From Polychytrium aggregatum (Eukaryota; Chytridiomycota; Chytridiomycetes; Polychytriales), in NCBI RefSeq assembly GCF_025602895.1, contig NW_026516260.1, positions 230,484 through 294,483 on the forward strand: a DNA stretch of 64,000 nt, read 5' to 3'. Position 1 is the first letter of the stretch, and each line of letters opens with the position of its first letter. The notes below the pieces were generated by a model, which worked only from the letters and a program-made list of their open reading frames with translations, was not told the DNA's origin and did no database searches. Positions 50,999 through 61,798 of this stretch are shown here, piece after piece. The translations under genes and the position numbers were made by a program.

Positions 50999-51911
50999 AT
51001 CATGGAAACACGACCGCTGGACCGATGCAAGTACAGATCGCCCCGGCCTGGAGATGGGTGGGCCTGGCTGCGCAAGCGGCACACCAACACGGCTGGGCCG
51101 CCAGCCTGACGGGCCAACAAGCAGCGGCAGACGGCCCGCGCCAGATGCTGAGCAAGCACGTTGCAGGGGAAGGATGGTGTGGCGACCTGTCCGGCCCTGG
51201 TCATGAGGGTCGTGGCAGCCTTGGAGCCGAGCGACGAATGCGTGCCGGGGTGCGTTCGAGATGTGGTCAAGATGTGGTCGAGATTCGTGCCGGGATGCAG
51301 TCGAGATGTGGTCGATCTGCAGCATGGCCACGGCCTCCTGGCGATAGCAATGCGGTGGCGTTGGAGGCACATCGTCAACAGTCACGACGGGGCCAGGAGC
51401 GTGCTTGGGGCTCAGGCAACGAGACAGGAACGTGGTGGGACGCGCATGGCGGTGCGACGCGAGCGGCAGCCCAAAAACGTGTTTGGCGGTGGCGTCATGC
51501 GCGACCGCGGCGGCGGCGGCGGCGGTGACACACGGCGAGCGTCGCAGTCTCTGTCGACAGCAACAGCGCAGTCCAGCTGTCATTGCCATTGCCGCGCTGC
51601 GTGCGACCGCGTCACACAGCCGCGTCACACAGCCGCGTCCACGTCCGCTGCGCCGCGCCGGCCCTTCGCCCTTGTCCTGTCCTCCGGCACCGTCCTTTTT
51701 AGCGGCGTGCTCCGTCCGCCCAGACTTCCTTCTGATCTGCGATCGGGTCTCTCCTGTTTCCCCAAGCCCGTCTCTGCTTCCTGATTCCTTCGCAGTCGAC
51801 CCGCCTCCATCTGCCTGCATCTGCCTCCATCTGCCTGCATCTGCCTGCACCTGCCTGCACCTGCGCCCATTTGCATCCAGCCACACCAGTCCCAGCCGCA
51901 TATCGCACACG
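50999..51911. other. Spacer upstream of the SAM-LRR gene
   Basis: It holds low-complexity units (GGTCGAGAT-like about 51260-51320; CATCTGCCTGCATCTGCCTC about 51808-51865). Long open frames here on both strands lack family similarity and look like GC-rich by-products. Confidence 0.45.
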
Positions 51912-54640
51912 ATGCTGACTCTGCAAGAGGTCCTGAACGACTCGGTAGCCGACAATGGCGTCGATGATGAGACCGACATCCCCATCGAGCACACCACCCT
52001 GCCATACAACGTCCGCACCTGGACCGGTCTGCATGTCGCCACCTGGCTGCATCTCAACGGATTTTCGCTGCACTCCTCCAACCTGAACAGTAAGACCGCG
52101 ACTGTCCTCTGGGTTCTGCTTGTCGACCAGCATGTCGCTCGCCACCGATCTGTCCAGCGCAACCTTGTCTCCAGTCCCGATCGACACCTGCTGATAGTTT
52201 CTTTCTCCCACTCCATGTCCTTGTATCGGTACATCCTCCATGGCTGTATTTGCCGTACCCGTCATGATCCCCAATATCTGCCACTATGTTTGTCCGTCCT
52301 TGTCCGTGTTTGGCGTTTCTCTGTCAACAGATAGCTTGACTGGAAATCACCTGCTCAAAATGACAAGCGAGGACCTCAAGATCATCCTGCGCATTGCCGA
52401 CTGGGAGCAGCGCATGAAGCTCTGGCGTGCCATCGAAAAGCTGCAGCTTCGCCAGCAGATGCTGAGCTCCAACGAGTACAGCCGCCCCGCCACCAAGAGC
52501 GTTGTGCGCGAAGACCAGCTCCAGTATCCGTGCAAGGTCCACCTGTCCTCCCAGGAAAAATCCGTCATGGAGGTGCGCCGCCGCCCTGTGGCCGCCCAGG
52601 ACCGCTGGCGAAAGCTTTCCGACCTGGATCTCAAGTCGGACATCAGCTATCCGCGCCGAGAGTCTGGCTACAGCTCAACCGGTACGTGCGAATCATGTTC
52701 TCGCAGAGCCAACGTGTTTCGCCAAGATTCCATCTCCGCGCTGTTAGATCGCCACACTCTACCACCGTTCCGTCGGCTCCGTCCTCGTCATTGGCCTCAT
52801 TCGTTCCACCCCATGCTCCACAACCCAGCAGCCTCCGAGTCTGAGGAGATTCTCACAGAGTCCAAGGAAAAGCACCTGGAATGCCTCAAGATCTTTGAAG
52901 AGTCGCTGCAGGCCAAGGTTCTGCTTGGCAGCTGGGGCTACAGCAACTGTTCGCTGATTCAGCTCTCGGACTCCGAGATGGCCCTTGCTATGGAGCTGCT
53001 CGAGCACAACTCGTCACTCCAATCACTGACGCTCTGCTGTAAGGATACACGATTGCGATGCTGCCTCTCTGTTTGCATTAGCTCAGGGTAGATCTTGCCC
53101 AGTATTGCAGCGGACTCGTCGGTGTGCTGATAATCCCCTGTACCGTAACCCACAACAAAACAGACAACGGCATCAACGACGAAGGCGCCAAGCTGATTGC
53201 CCAGGCCCTGTCAAAGAACACCACCCTCAAGGAACTCGACCTCAGCTGTGAGTGGCGTCAGCTTTGGGATGCTGTCGTGGGTCGCCTCATGGCCTCGGTT
53301 GCTCATACTGCGGCCCCTAGTGAGCCTTACTGACTGCTCCACGACGTCTTCAACCACACCGTCGCTCCTGTACGCAGCCAACTGTATTGGGCCCGTTGGA
53401 GCTCAGGCAATCGCCAACACCCTCGTCCATCACAACACCACCCTGACTTCTCTCCGACTGAACTGTGAGTGTGCCACGGTCCTTATTGAAGCGGATTGCG
53501 ACTGCGGCTTTGCTTGGCTCGTCCTGACTCAGAGAGTCTGCTGCCAGAGCATGGCACTGGAAGTAGAGCGCCCACTTTGGTCCGGCTGATGCACCGATGC
53601 TTGCGGCACACTGTGCTGCTCTTGCCGTAGAGTTGCGCATGTGATGCTCACCATTCCCTCTGTGACATGGCTCGAACGACCAGGCAACTCTCTTGGAGAC
53701 GCCGGTGCTATTGAAATTGGCTTTGCTATCCGTGGCAGCACCTCCCTGACGGACGTCGATCTGACCCGTGAGTACACCTTCACCAACCGGATCTGCTGGA
53801 CTCCGCCCAAGGTGGCGACATATGTGGGCTTGGTAGACCAAGCGCATGCGCACTCCTGACGCACACCCTCGATCTTCAGAGAACGACATCACGGACAAGG
53901 GTGCGGTGTTCCTCGCCGAGTGTCTCACGGCCAGCACCCGGATCAAGTCACTGAATCTAATCGGTAGGCAGCTCCCGCATGTCTGAAGCATACAGGCTAT
54001 GGCAGTTCCTGCAGCAGAGACGCTTGCGTCTCGCGATCTGTCCGCTCTTGGCAGCAAAGCTGTGGCTGGGTGGGTGTGTTGGATGTACCTTTGCAAGCAT
54101 CGCTCACACGCTCCTCTGCGTATCGATTCGCCCACTTCCACCAACAACCGACTTTTAGGCAACTCCATCGAAGCTGCGGGCACCAAGCGTCTCCTGGCTG
54201 CTTTCGAACGCCACACCACGCTCCATGCAATCCACATGAATGGCTCAGGTATGGCGTTTGCATCCAAGATGTGATGGTGTTGTCCGACAATCTCAGTCTT
54301 GATGGCGTGCTGTCTCAGAGTCCCACCAGCCTTAATGGCATCTCTTGCATCGTTCCTTTGACGTGCATCCCTTGATGCATGTCGACTTTTATGACCGAGC
54401 AACTCAGCTCTCGTTTCATGTTGTGAACCACTATGCGACTGACTCGGTTGTGTATGCTTGCCATCAGGTGGCTGGGGCCAGCGCACATCGCCTGTTACCA
54501 AGGTCAAGATCGATCCCAAGAACCGGAACCAGCAGCCTCCGAGTCCCGAGCCGCTGACGCCCACTGCTGCAAAGCCGCGTTTGAAGCGGAGTGTCTCGCA
54601 GACACTCTTTTCGTTCCTGAGCCGAGGCACCACCAAGTAA
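51912..54640 (+). CDS. SAM domain plus leucine-rich-repeat protein, one LRR per exon
   Basis: Exon 1 (51912 to about 52090) starts MLTLQEVLNDSVADNG and enters a SAM domain (VRTWTGLHVATWLHLNGFSL). That domain continues after the intron with LTGNHLLKMTSEDLKIILRI and MKLWRAIEKLQ. A linker follows, then ribonuclease-inhibitor-type LRRs: NGINDEGAKLIAQALSKNTT; NCIGPVGAQAIANTLVHHNT; NSLGDAGAIEIGFAIRGSTS; NDITDKGAVFLAECLTASTR; and NSIEAAGTKRLLAAFERHTT. Each sits on its own 84-87-nt exon with phase-1 borders. The basic Ser/Pro tail ends SVSQTLFSFLSRGTTK. SAM gives self-association, and NLRC3-like LRRs bind proteins. No NTPase domain is present. The biological role is unknown. Confidence 0.85.
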
Positions 54641-55499
54641 AGGGAAGCATCGATCTCTCTCTCCTGCCCCAATCTCGAAGGCCCATCGTCCGTTCTCTCC
54701 GAACAAGGGGACTCCAAACAGCAAGCTTCGCCGCCATTCCCACCCTGTTCCTTTGATTCTGATTCTTTGCCGAGATTGAGGTGCTCCATGCGAGACTCAT
54801 CCCCCCCCCTTCGAGATGTCTGCGACTGCTCTGCCTCACACACCGGGCGTTTCTCGGTGTGAATTTTGTTAGATTTGAGATATGTCGAACCTGCTTCTTC
54901 CTCCTTCCCATCACCCCTTCGATTCACACATTCTCTTTGTCTGGACCCATTTTTGTATTCTGTACTTTCAAAAGTGGGCAGGGGGAGCCCGTGGTGTGGC
55001 TCGAGAAGGGGGAGGGACCAGTGGTGATGCTGTATCATCGAGTAGCAACCGCTCTCCAAGTGCCGTGATGGCTGATTTCCGCCGTGTCGATCCCTATTGC
55101 GCCCCATCTTGCCAAGAAGATCCCACCACCCTGTTCTACTCTCTGCCGCATCCCTGCACCACGTTGATCACCCCGCGCCCGTTCTATTGTAGTCATCGCT
55201 TGTTTCTATAGATCATCAATGCGCTATATAGTGCATCAGGGAGGAGTATGTACGTCGCTCAGCCTTCCCAAATACAGTGCAATCCAAATACAGTACAATC
55301 CAAATCCAAATCCAAATCCAAATCCAAATCCAAATCCAAATCCAAATCCAAATCCAAATCCAAATCCAAATCCAAATGGGTTCCCTGGTCGTCCCGTCGC
55401 CAGCCGATCTCTTGACCTGTGGCCACCATCCCCGGATCTCGCTCAGGAGCTGGAAGGTCACCGTTATTGAAATCGACGCAGAGTATCCTACACTTTATT
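54641..55499. other. Spacer between the SAM-LRR gene and the transposon
   Basis: There is no gene; it contains a hexanucleotide array near the transposon end. Confidence 0.4.
55302..55376 (+). repeat. Hexanucleotide array (CCAAAT)n
   Basis: About twelve units of AATCCA/CCAAAT, preceded by two ACAGTRCAATCCAAAT units (from about 55272). The array ends 124 bp before the transposon TIR. Confidence 0.95.
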
Positions 55500-55516
55500 C
55501 AGAAAAAAACGGGACA
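55500..55516. repeat. Terminal inverted repeat, Fanzor side
   Basis: CAGAAAAAAACGGGACA; same core as 22297-22312 and, inverted, 20647-20662. Confidence 0.88.
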
Positions 55517-55552
55517 ATATAGCCGTTTCCATGAACATGTAGTATGTGCTGT

Positions 55553-55565
55553 GCTTGCGTCAAGC
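55553..55565 (-). other. Hairpin inside the Fanzor-side TIR
   Basis: GCTTG-CGT-CAAGC forms a perfect 5-bp stem between the Fanzor stop codon and the TIR. Its position is similar to the hairpins at 20618-20629 and 22326-22341, although its sequence differs. It is a possible part of a guide-RNA scaffold. Confidence 0.3.
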
Positions 55566-55588
55566 AAAGCCACAAGAAATAAAACAGA

Positions 55589-57595
55589 TCACTTTGGCAG
55601 CCTCCGAGTGAAGACCACCGGTCGCTCTCCGGTCTCCACAATCGACTTGCACATCCTGTCGACGGCCACTTGGCGCCTCTTGTGGCCCGTGAAGCGATGG
55701 TGACGGGCCTTCTTGCCAAGGTGGAAGTCGAGCTGCACTCGCAGCTCCGGTCGCAGGACATGGGTGAGATGGACTTTGAAAGCCTCCGAGGACGACACCT
55801 TGGGCGAGGGGGTGGTCGACATCCAGGTCTCGATGCTGAGTCGATACTTCATGGTGTTGTGCCAGTCGGTGTTGGACGTATGGCCACACATTTGCTGATA
55901 GTGACCATTGGAGAACGAGACCACCTCGTCTTGGTGGCCCGGTGCTTGGATGACCGCCGTGAAGATGGAGCCGACTCCAGGATCGATGCCAATCCAAGTG
56001 GTGCGGTTGGGGTTTGGGTCACCGATGTGGGCCTGGATGCGCTACTCGGCAGTCGGAGGAGGCTCGGAGGTCTCGGTGCGATCGGTTCGAGGCAGAAACT
56101 TGACGAGACCGATGGTGCATCCAATGGCATCGGTGCTGATCTCGTAGTTGAACAGTTTGTGATTGATATCCCGGTCACGGAAGAGGGAACTACGCAGCTT
56201 GAAGCAACTGCGCCAGAGACGATCCTGGTTGTTGACACCGTCCTCACCTTCTTCCTTGAGCATGTCCCTGGTGAGTCCAAGACGATGTTCGGTGTCAAGG
56301 AGATCCCAGAGAGTGGCCGTGTCAATCTTGATGTACTTGGCCTTCGCAGTGCACAGAGGGACCATCGTGCACACGGCCGGAGGAGTGTCGAGAGCGAGCT
56401 GCTTCAGTGCCCACTTGATCCTGGATGCCAGCTTGTTGATCTTGGCCTTGGTGGTGCCGAGCTCAGACTTGGCCGTGGTGAACCTCTTGTCGTCGGAGGG
56501 AATGCCTCGGGCAGTGAGGCTGTCCAGCTTGGCCTGGCGCTGCAGCTCGGTGACTCGGAGGGCGGGCATGTCACAGTCGATCCACTTGTGGACATTGTCG
56601 ACCATCTTGTCTCGGGCGAGGATTCTCACATGGTGTGAGAGGCGATGGAGGGCCCGGAAGTGGTCCTGGTCGTTGCTGTACCGAAACTCGTCCAGGATGT
56701 GGCCAAAGCCCGGGTAGAGGAACTTGATATCGGCCTTGGGTGGAGTCTGCCCTGGTTTCTCGAAGAGCTCGAGACAGGCCTCGATGGCTTCGTGCTTGTG
56801 CTTGTTGGCAGGGAAGACAGCAGCACAAAAGCGACGAAGAAGTCTCCAGTAGGCCAGGTCGAGGTGGGTGGTGCAGTTGGTAGCATAGGCGTTGACAGCC
56901 AGGGTGAGAAGCTGACTGTGAGCACCATCAGGCAGACGAGGGGCCGGAGGCAGGTCTGCGTGCCGAGTGGTCTGGTAGTCGCGAAAGGAAGCGACCAGAT
57001 GCTCGTTGTATTTCTTGGTGTCCCCGGTCGGCGAGAGGGCATCGGCCTCGACAATCGTGAAGCATTGGCGGATGAATGCAGGTGTGGTCTTGGAGATGAC
57101 GGGGATGGGAATATCCTGCTCGATGCACCGGAGGATGTGCAGGTTGAGCAGCCTGGATGCCTCGAACTGGATCTGGGTCATGGCCTCGACGGTGGCCTGG
57201 ATCTTGTCGCGGAGAGCGGGATTGAGACAACAGCCATCCATCGTCTGCTTGAAGCAGCTGAACTGAGGGGCGGATGACCTTCCATCCACGAGTGGGACGA
57301 CAGAACTCTTGAGGGGCCGGTATTTTGGACACTTGCTGGTGTTGCAACGTTCGTGATCGGTGCCATCGCACTTGGGACATCGCTTGCCGGTACTCGAGGA
57401 AGTAGATGGACCAGGCTCGGTGGGATCGACATCCATTGGATCTGCAGAAGCAGTGGTGAGCGACGGAGCAACAGACGAACAAGCATGCGTGGGATCAGAA
57501 TACGAACCAGAGACAGGCTCCGACTGTGACTTGGCTTTCTTGGGCCTGGGTGGCCGAGGCTGGCCATCACCGGCACCCTTGCGCTTCGGAGGCAT
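55589..57595 (-). pseudogene. Fanzor pseudogene: one amber codon and an in-frame deletion of the catalytic C-terminal half
   Basis: From ATG 57595 (MPPKRKGAGDG) the frame is open to a TAG at about 56042-56044. It then continues in the same frame with RIQAHIGD, TTWIGIDPGVGSIF (RuvC-I Asp present) and WMSTTPSPK, to a TGA at 55589. The TAG falls exactly where the full Fanzor has CAG (EQRIQ versus E-stop-RIQ). A single zinc-knuckle-like motif CPKCDGTDHERCNTSKC is near residue 80. Downstream, RRQVAVDRMCK is fused directly to SIVETGERPVVFTRRLPK. This skips about 120 residues that in the full Fanzor hold RuvC-II, the CxxC...CxxC ribbon and the RuvC-III DRDVNAARN. It is therefore nuclease-dead even if the stop were read through. 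Confidence 0.92.
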
Positions 57596-57725
57596 GGGGA
57601 CAGAGGATGCTGGATGCCTGCCAGTGGTACTGGTCAGAGCAGAGACTTTTTTTTATCGTACAATAGCGCGATGATCAGATCAAGGCGAGATGATGGAAGA
57701 AAGCAGCAGGACGAAGGTGTGGCAT

Positions 57726-58781
57726 TTATACCCGAGAGCAGGAGCCCGTCTTTGCGGGCTGGTTGGGGAAGTGACCCTGTTCAAAAATCGCCGAGAGGTT
57801 CAAGCCAGGGATGTGAACGCGAAAATGGCGGCTTGATTGGAGGGAACTCAAACCCCAGAAGCGCATCGCTCGCTCAATCAGCCGTGGGAAGACATCTGGA
57901 AGCACCCTCCGAACGGCAGACTCAAACAATATGACCATCCCGGCCTTGAACCCCTCGGACACATTCAGCGCTGCCACCTTCCTGTACTGATGCTTCACAA
58001 CCCCAAAGAAGTTCTCGATGGGATTGAAGTCGGGCGAGGCAGGTGGGGTGAAGATCACTGACCATCCTCGGCGCTCGATGCAGTCCAGGACAGCCATTGT
58101 CTTGTGCATGCTGACATTGTCCATCACAATCACAGAGTCGTCTGGGAAGGTCGCTCGCTCAAAGAACTCGACCATCGAGTGTGTCTTGAATGATGTGGGG
58201 ATGTACATGCGATGCAGCACACCAGAGTGGTTGATGGCAAATGCAGCCGAGACAGACTTGTGTTTCATGTGATTGCGCTGACGGAGTGGGACGCCCTTCG
58301 GTGAGTATCCGTAAAGAGAGAAAATGGATCTCCTGATCCCTGTCTCGTCGACAAAGACGAATCGTCGTGGGTCGATGGAGCGGACCTGGTCCCTGAACTG
58401 TGCCACTCGCTCATCCAGTCGCTTGGACTTGTAGAGGTGTGTGGCTCTCTTGTGTGAGAGACCTGCTCGGTGGATGGCAGTGTGGCAGAGTGAGAGTGAT
58501 ACTTTCCTCTGGAGGATGGACTCGAGCTTGCATCGCAGCACAGGACCAGTCTGGAACGGGTCCTGTTCAATCAGGGTGCGAATGACTGGACATGCCTGCT
58601 CGAAGAAAGTGGATCTGCGAGCTGGGACCCGGGATGGGTCATCCAGCTTGCATCCTCGGTGCCATCGATGGATGGTGCTCTTGGATACACTGAATATGGA
58701 GGCGACCTTACGCAGGCTATGGATGAGGGCGTAGCATCGCAATGCGGCGGTGCGAAAGTCGGATGTGTGGCGAATGGTCAT
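57726..58781 (-). CDS. DD34E Tc1/mariner-IS630-like transposase
   Basis: Intact single-exon gene of 351 residues starting MTIRHTSDF at 58781. An N-terminal helix-turn-helix (LRKVASIFSVSKSTIHRWHR, about 23-42) should bind the TIRs. The catalytic core has FVDETGIRR (first Asp), VIVMDNVSMHK (second Asp) and SPDFNPIENFFGVVKHQ (Glu). Exactly 34 residues separate the second Asp from the Glu, the Tc1-like DD34E spacing. Tc1/IS630 enzymes cut and paste elements at TA dinucleotides. The gene precedes Fanzor on the same strand inside matched TIRs. A relic of the same gene's 3' end precedes the first Fanzor at 17845-17948. No stop or frameshift is seen, so activity is possible. Confidence 0.93.
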   Translation of the reverse strand: MTIRHTSDFRTAALRCYALIHSLRKVASIFSVSKSTIHRWHRGCKLDDPSRVPARRSTFFEQACPVIRTLIEQDPFQTGPVLRCKLESILQRKVSLSLCHTAIHRAGLSHKRATHLYKSKRLDERVAQFRDQVRSIDPRRFVFVDETGIRRSIFSLYGYSPKGVPLRQRNHMKHKSVSAAFAINHSGVLHRMYIPTSFKTHSMVEFFERATFPDDSVIVMDNVSMHKTMAVLDCIERRGWSVIFTPPASPDFNPIENFFGVVKHQYRKVAALNVSEGFKAGMVILFESAVRRVLPDVFPRLIERAMRFWGLSSLQSSRHFRVHIPGLNLSAIFEQGHFPNQPAKTGSCSRV

Positions 58782-58839
58782 GGCCAGCGCGCGATAACAT
58801 TGGGTAACAAAATATTCGATGAATGGTCAAAAACCCGGG

Positions 58840-58856
58840 TGTCCCGTTTTTTATTG
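58840..58856. repeat. Terminal inverted repeat, transposase side
   Basis: TGTCCCGTTTTTTATTG, inverted relative to 55500-55516 with two mismatches; preceded by ACCCGGG on the inner side. Confidence 0.8.
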
Positions 58857-58857
58857 G

Positions 58858-59249
58858 ATTGCCTGTAAACTACGCTGCAAAAGCGTCAATTGGAAACGAT
58901 CCCCTGTCCTTGAGTGCGCTTTCTGTATCACTCAAACGAGAAAGTATGTGCTGGCCCTGGGGTGCTCGGCTGCTTCGCTCTCGCTCTCCTGATGCAGTCT
59001 CGATATGATGCGATATAGATCGATTTGATTCATAAATAAGTGGACAACACCGCCGCTGCCTCCTCCTCCAGCGGGGACTCTGCAGCTGTGGATGTGATGA
59101 AACCATGATGAGCTGCTCTGCATGGCTCCAAGACTATGACATGACTTGATGACAAAACTGCAGCATATGCTTGCTGACAGCACAGAAAAGAACCCGAACA
59201 GGCTCTCAGCACTGAGTATACAGAACTTGACCGCTTGTTGAAGAAGGTC
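58858..59249. other. Spacer downstream of the mannosyltransferase gene
   Basis: No recognisable gene; it probably carries the 3' UTR of the Mnn1-like gene. Confidence 0.4.
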
Positions 59250-61061
59250 TCAGGTCGTCAGTGGCCTGACAACCTCGTTCCAGACCCGAATGATTCCCTT
59301 GGCGGCCTCGGCATATGGGCCTTTGAGCAAGCCCATATCCTCAGACTTGGCAGGCCTCATGCAGCTCGGCTTGGTCTCCGTATCGGTGATCCAGCTGACG
59401 TTGTGCCACGTGGAGTCTGTCGCCCAGTGTGTCAGATTGAATGCGTCGTCGCCTTCGAAGCGCTTGTTGGGGACAATGCCACCGTTGAACCAGAGGGGCT
59501 GTCTGTTTTCGTCGGGGTGGTAGAGCCCGCCGCAAACATAGTTGTTGTCTGGATCGAGAAACCCTACGGCGCCGCCTCCGTTCGGACTCATGAAATAAGG
59601 GGTCTTCATGGCTTCGAATGCGATCCAGAAGGTCTCTTTATCGCCTGAACACAGAATGGTGGCGCCCAGAGCACGTCAGCGATGCAATTCCAGCGATGCA
59701 ATTCGAGCGACGACCGCTGTCGGCCGATAGTGACCCCCAAACGAGCGGCAGCGGCACAGAAGCAGGCTATGCCATGACTCTCTGCACTCACCATGAAAGG
59801 CCTTGTAAAAGTCCTTCTTGAAGTAGTCTGTGTTCATCTTGCTGTTCAGAAGCAGAACATGGAAGGTTCGGGCCTTGTCAAAGACCAGGACGCCTGAGTC
59901 GCCTTCGTCCGTGCTCATGTTGCGGAAGAGGCGCCCGTGAACAACCTTGTCGGACGGGCTCGGAACGATGCTAAGGGTATAGTTGACCCGCTTTCCGGCA
60001 ATGTCCTGCAGCAGCAAAGTGCGATCCCGGAACAACACCGCGCCAGTCTCGATGTATCCCTTTTGCTGGAAGAGCACCGCTGGGTCCTGCAGGAACAGGG
60101 CATCGGCATCCATAAAGATCACTTCGCTGAAGGACGAGAACAGAATCATGAAGGGCTTCATGGACCAGCCGCCGATGCCGACTGGGTTGAGCATCTTGGA
60201 GAGATCAACAACTCGGACACCCGAGATCGCTTTCAGCGCCGCGGTTCTGTTGGCGCTGAGGTCCTTTACACCGTTGTAGAATACCTCGATAGGCAGAGTG
60301 CAGTTGAGGACCATGCGGAGGGATTGAATCAGATGGAGGGCATACCGATAATGGGTGTTGCCGGTGGAGATGACAATGCCACGCTGGCCATTGTAGCTCC
60401 TCAGGAGCCCGGTGAGCGTCTGGATGTGGTAGTCCTTGCTGAAGTAGGGATACAAAAAGGACTCCATCTTGCTCACAGCATCCCGAACCCTCCTCAACTT
60501 CTCCTCTCCACCGGCTTGAAAGACAGCATCGACATAGAGGCCACCACGGGAGTCATAGATGGTGCCGAAGAGATCACGGAAGAGCTGGCAGCGCTTGGAC
60601 AGGCCATAGATGTCGTTTTCCCGGAGCTGGACCTTGTCGCTAAACTCGAACAGGTCCAGCAGTCGATCAACCGTGGGATTTGCCAAACCAACGGGCACAG
60701 TCGGAGAGTCTGTGTTGTTCACTCTGAACTCGGGCTGATACACAAAGTCTGCGTTTGGAGTCTCCCTGGACATGTTGGCGGTATCGATGGGTCAGAAGAC
60801 AGGCGGGAGGCGCCGCAGCCGCGAGCGGAGCCAGGAACAGCTCCACCAGGGGGAGGGATGCAGCGATCCGGGTGATCAGGAGTCGCGGGATCTGGCTGGT
60901 AACTATTTCACTCTTGCATGCAGAGCAGGGGACGGTGTCTACCTGGCCACAGCCCTGCCCAGGACGACGATGCCGATAGTCAGAAGCAGCGACAGCACGA
61001 TCAATGGCAGCACCCGCCTGCTCAGAAGCCAAAGCCGCCTTTGGAGAGATTTGTGTGACAT
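59250..61061 (-). CDS. MNN1-family alpha-1,3-mannosyltransferase (3 exons)
   Basis: Type II Golgi glycosyltransferase that adds terminal alpha-1,3-mannose to fungal N- or O-glycans. Exon 1 is 60943-61061 (MSHKSLQRRLWLL then the membrane anchor VLPLIVLSLLLTIGIVVLG). Exon 2 is 59792-60765 and exon 3 is 59250-59644; the splice phases agree. Family blocks are RGIVISTGNTHYRYALHLIQ, LPIEVFYNG, GWSMKPFMILFSSFSEVIFM with the DADALFLQDP DxD motif, DSGVLVFDK, DKETFWIAFEAM and the C-terminal GGAVGFLDPDN. The DAD motif binds the metal-GDP-mannose donor. The length of about 495 residues fits the family. This gene is a clear fungal marker in the window. Confidence 0.92.
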
Positions 61062-61798
61062 CCGGACTAACAGAATTCTGGAGCGAGGGTCGCCTGGAGA
61101 CATGGGACGAGGAGCAAGCGAACGAGTCAAAGACCGGACCGCAGAGAGGACGAGGAGTTGGCGGAGGACGCAGAGCAGCAAGATGTATCAGGGACAGAAC
61201 GGCGGCCTGGGCGCAGGGAACGAGGAGCCTGAGAAGCGGCAGCAGCCGGCAAGCCGAACTTGGTTCGGGGCCACGTTTGCTGAAGCGCACGCCCAACAGG
61301 ACCCGCGCTCGACAAAGGTACATTGTCTGCTGCGCTGTCGATTGGCCGGCTGGCGGTGTTGCAATCCACCCGAGTCGCCGCTGGGCTTGTGGTGGCGGAA
61401 CGGCGGGCTGGATTTCTGGGGATGGACGCCAGGCCCTGTTTCAGCAGCCCAAGTCGGCCAAGGGGATGCACTGTTCCGAGCATGGCCGCCTTGATACTTT
61501 TGTTTGTCCGCGGTTGGTTGGTGAATACAACCGCCCACATTGAACGACATCGATCGGCGCTCGCTCGATGACGATGGATTCGGCCGGTGAGATATCGGGG
61601 TTTGCACAGACAGATTCCACGGGGCCAATGGAAACGATGTCGCCCACTTGGTCGCTCTCGGCCAGGCGTGTTTGTGTCTGAGATACCATGTCTCCTTCAA
61701 CACGCTGTACATCCATGTCCATCTCCATGTCCATCATGTCCATCATGTCCATCATGTCCATCCCGCCCTTCCAGCCACAATTCGGCTCATTGTCCAGA
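61062..61798. other. Spacer upstream of the mannosyltransferase, with a 9-bp repeat
   Basis: Apart from the CATGTCCAT repeat at 61711-61762, nothing is recognised. Confidence 0.4.
61711..61762. repeat. 9-bp tandem repeat (CATGTCCAT)n
   Basis: Five to six units of CCATGTCCATCATGTCCAT lie just downstream of the LRR gene's stop codon. Confidence 0.9.

Larger units (their letters stand above)
55500..58857 (-). mobile_element. Near-complete DD34E Tc1/IS630-like transposon encoding transposase + Fanzor (about 3.36 kb)
   Basis: The ends are CAGAAAAAAACGGGACA at 55500-55516 and TGTCCCGTTTTTTATTG at 58840-58856, inverted relative to each other with two mismatches. Read on the minus strand: TIR, transposase (58781-57726), 130-bp gap, Fanzor pseudogene (57595-55589), about 70 bp, TIR. 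The target-site duplication is not cleanly visible; a TA lies at 55496-55497. The transposase looks intact, so this copy or its relatives could supply activity in trans. Confidence 0.9.

Noticed and set aside
51200-51780. Long open frames on both strands upstream of the SAM-LRR gene
   Set aside because: Composition is Arg/Gly/Ala-rich with no motifs; the region is GC-rich low-complexity spacer.
55670-57277. Two long plus-strand open frames (about 320 and 210 codons)
   Set aside because: They lie antisense to the Fanzor pseudogene, whose minus-strand frame has clear homology; the plus frames have no motif and follow from GC-rich codon structure.
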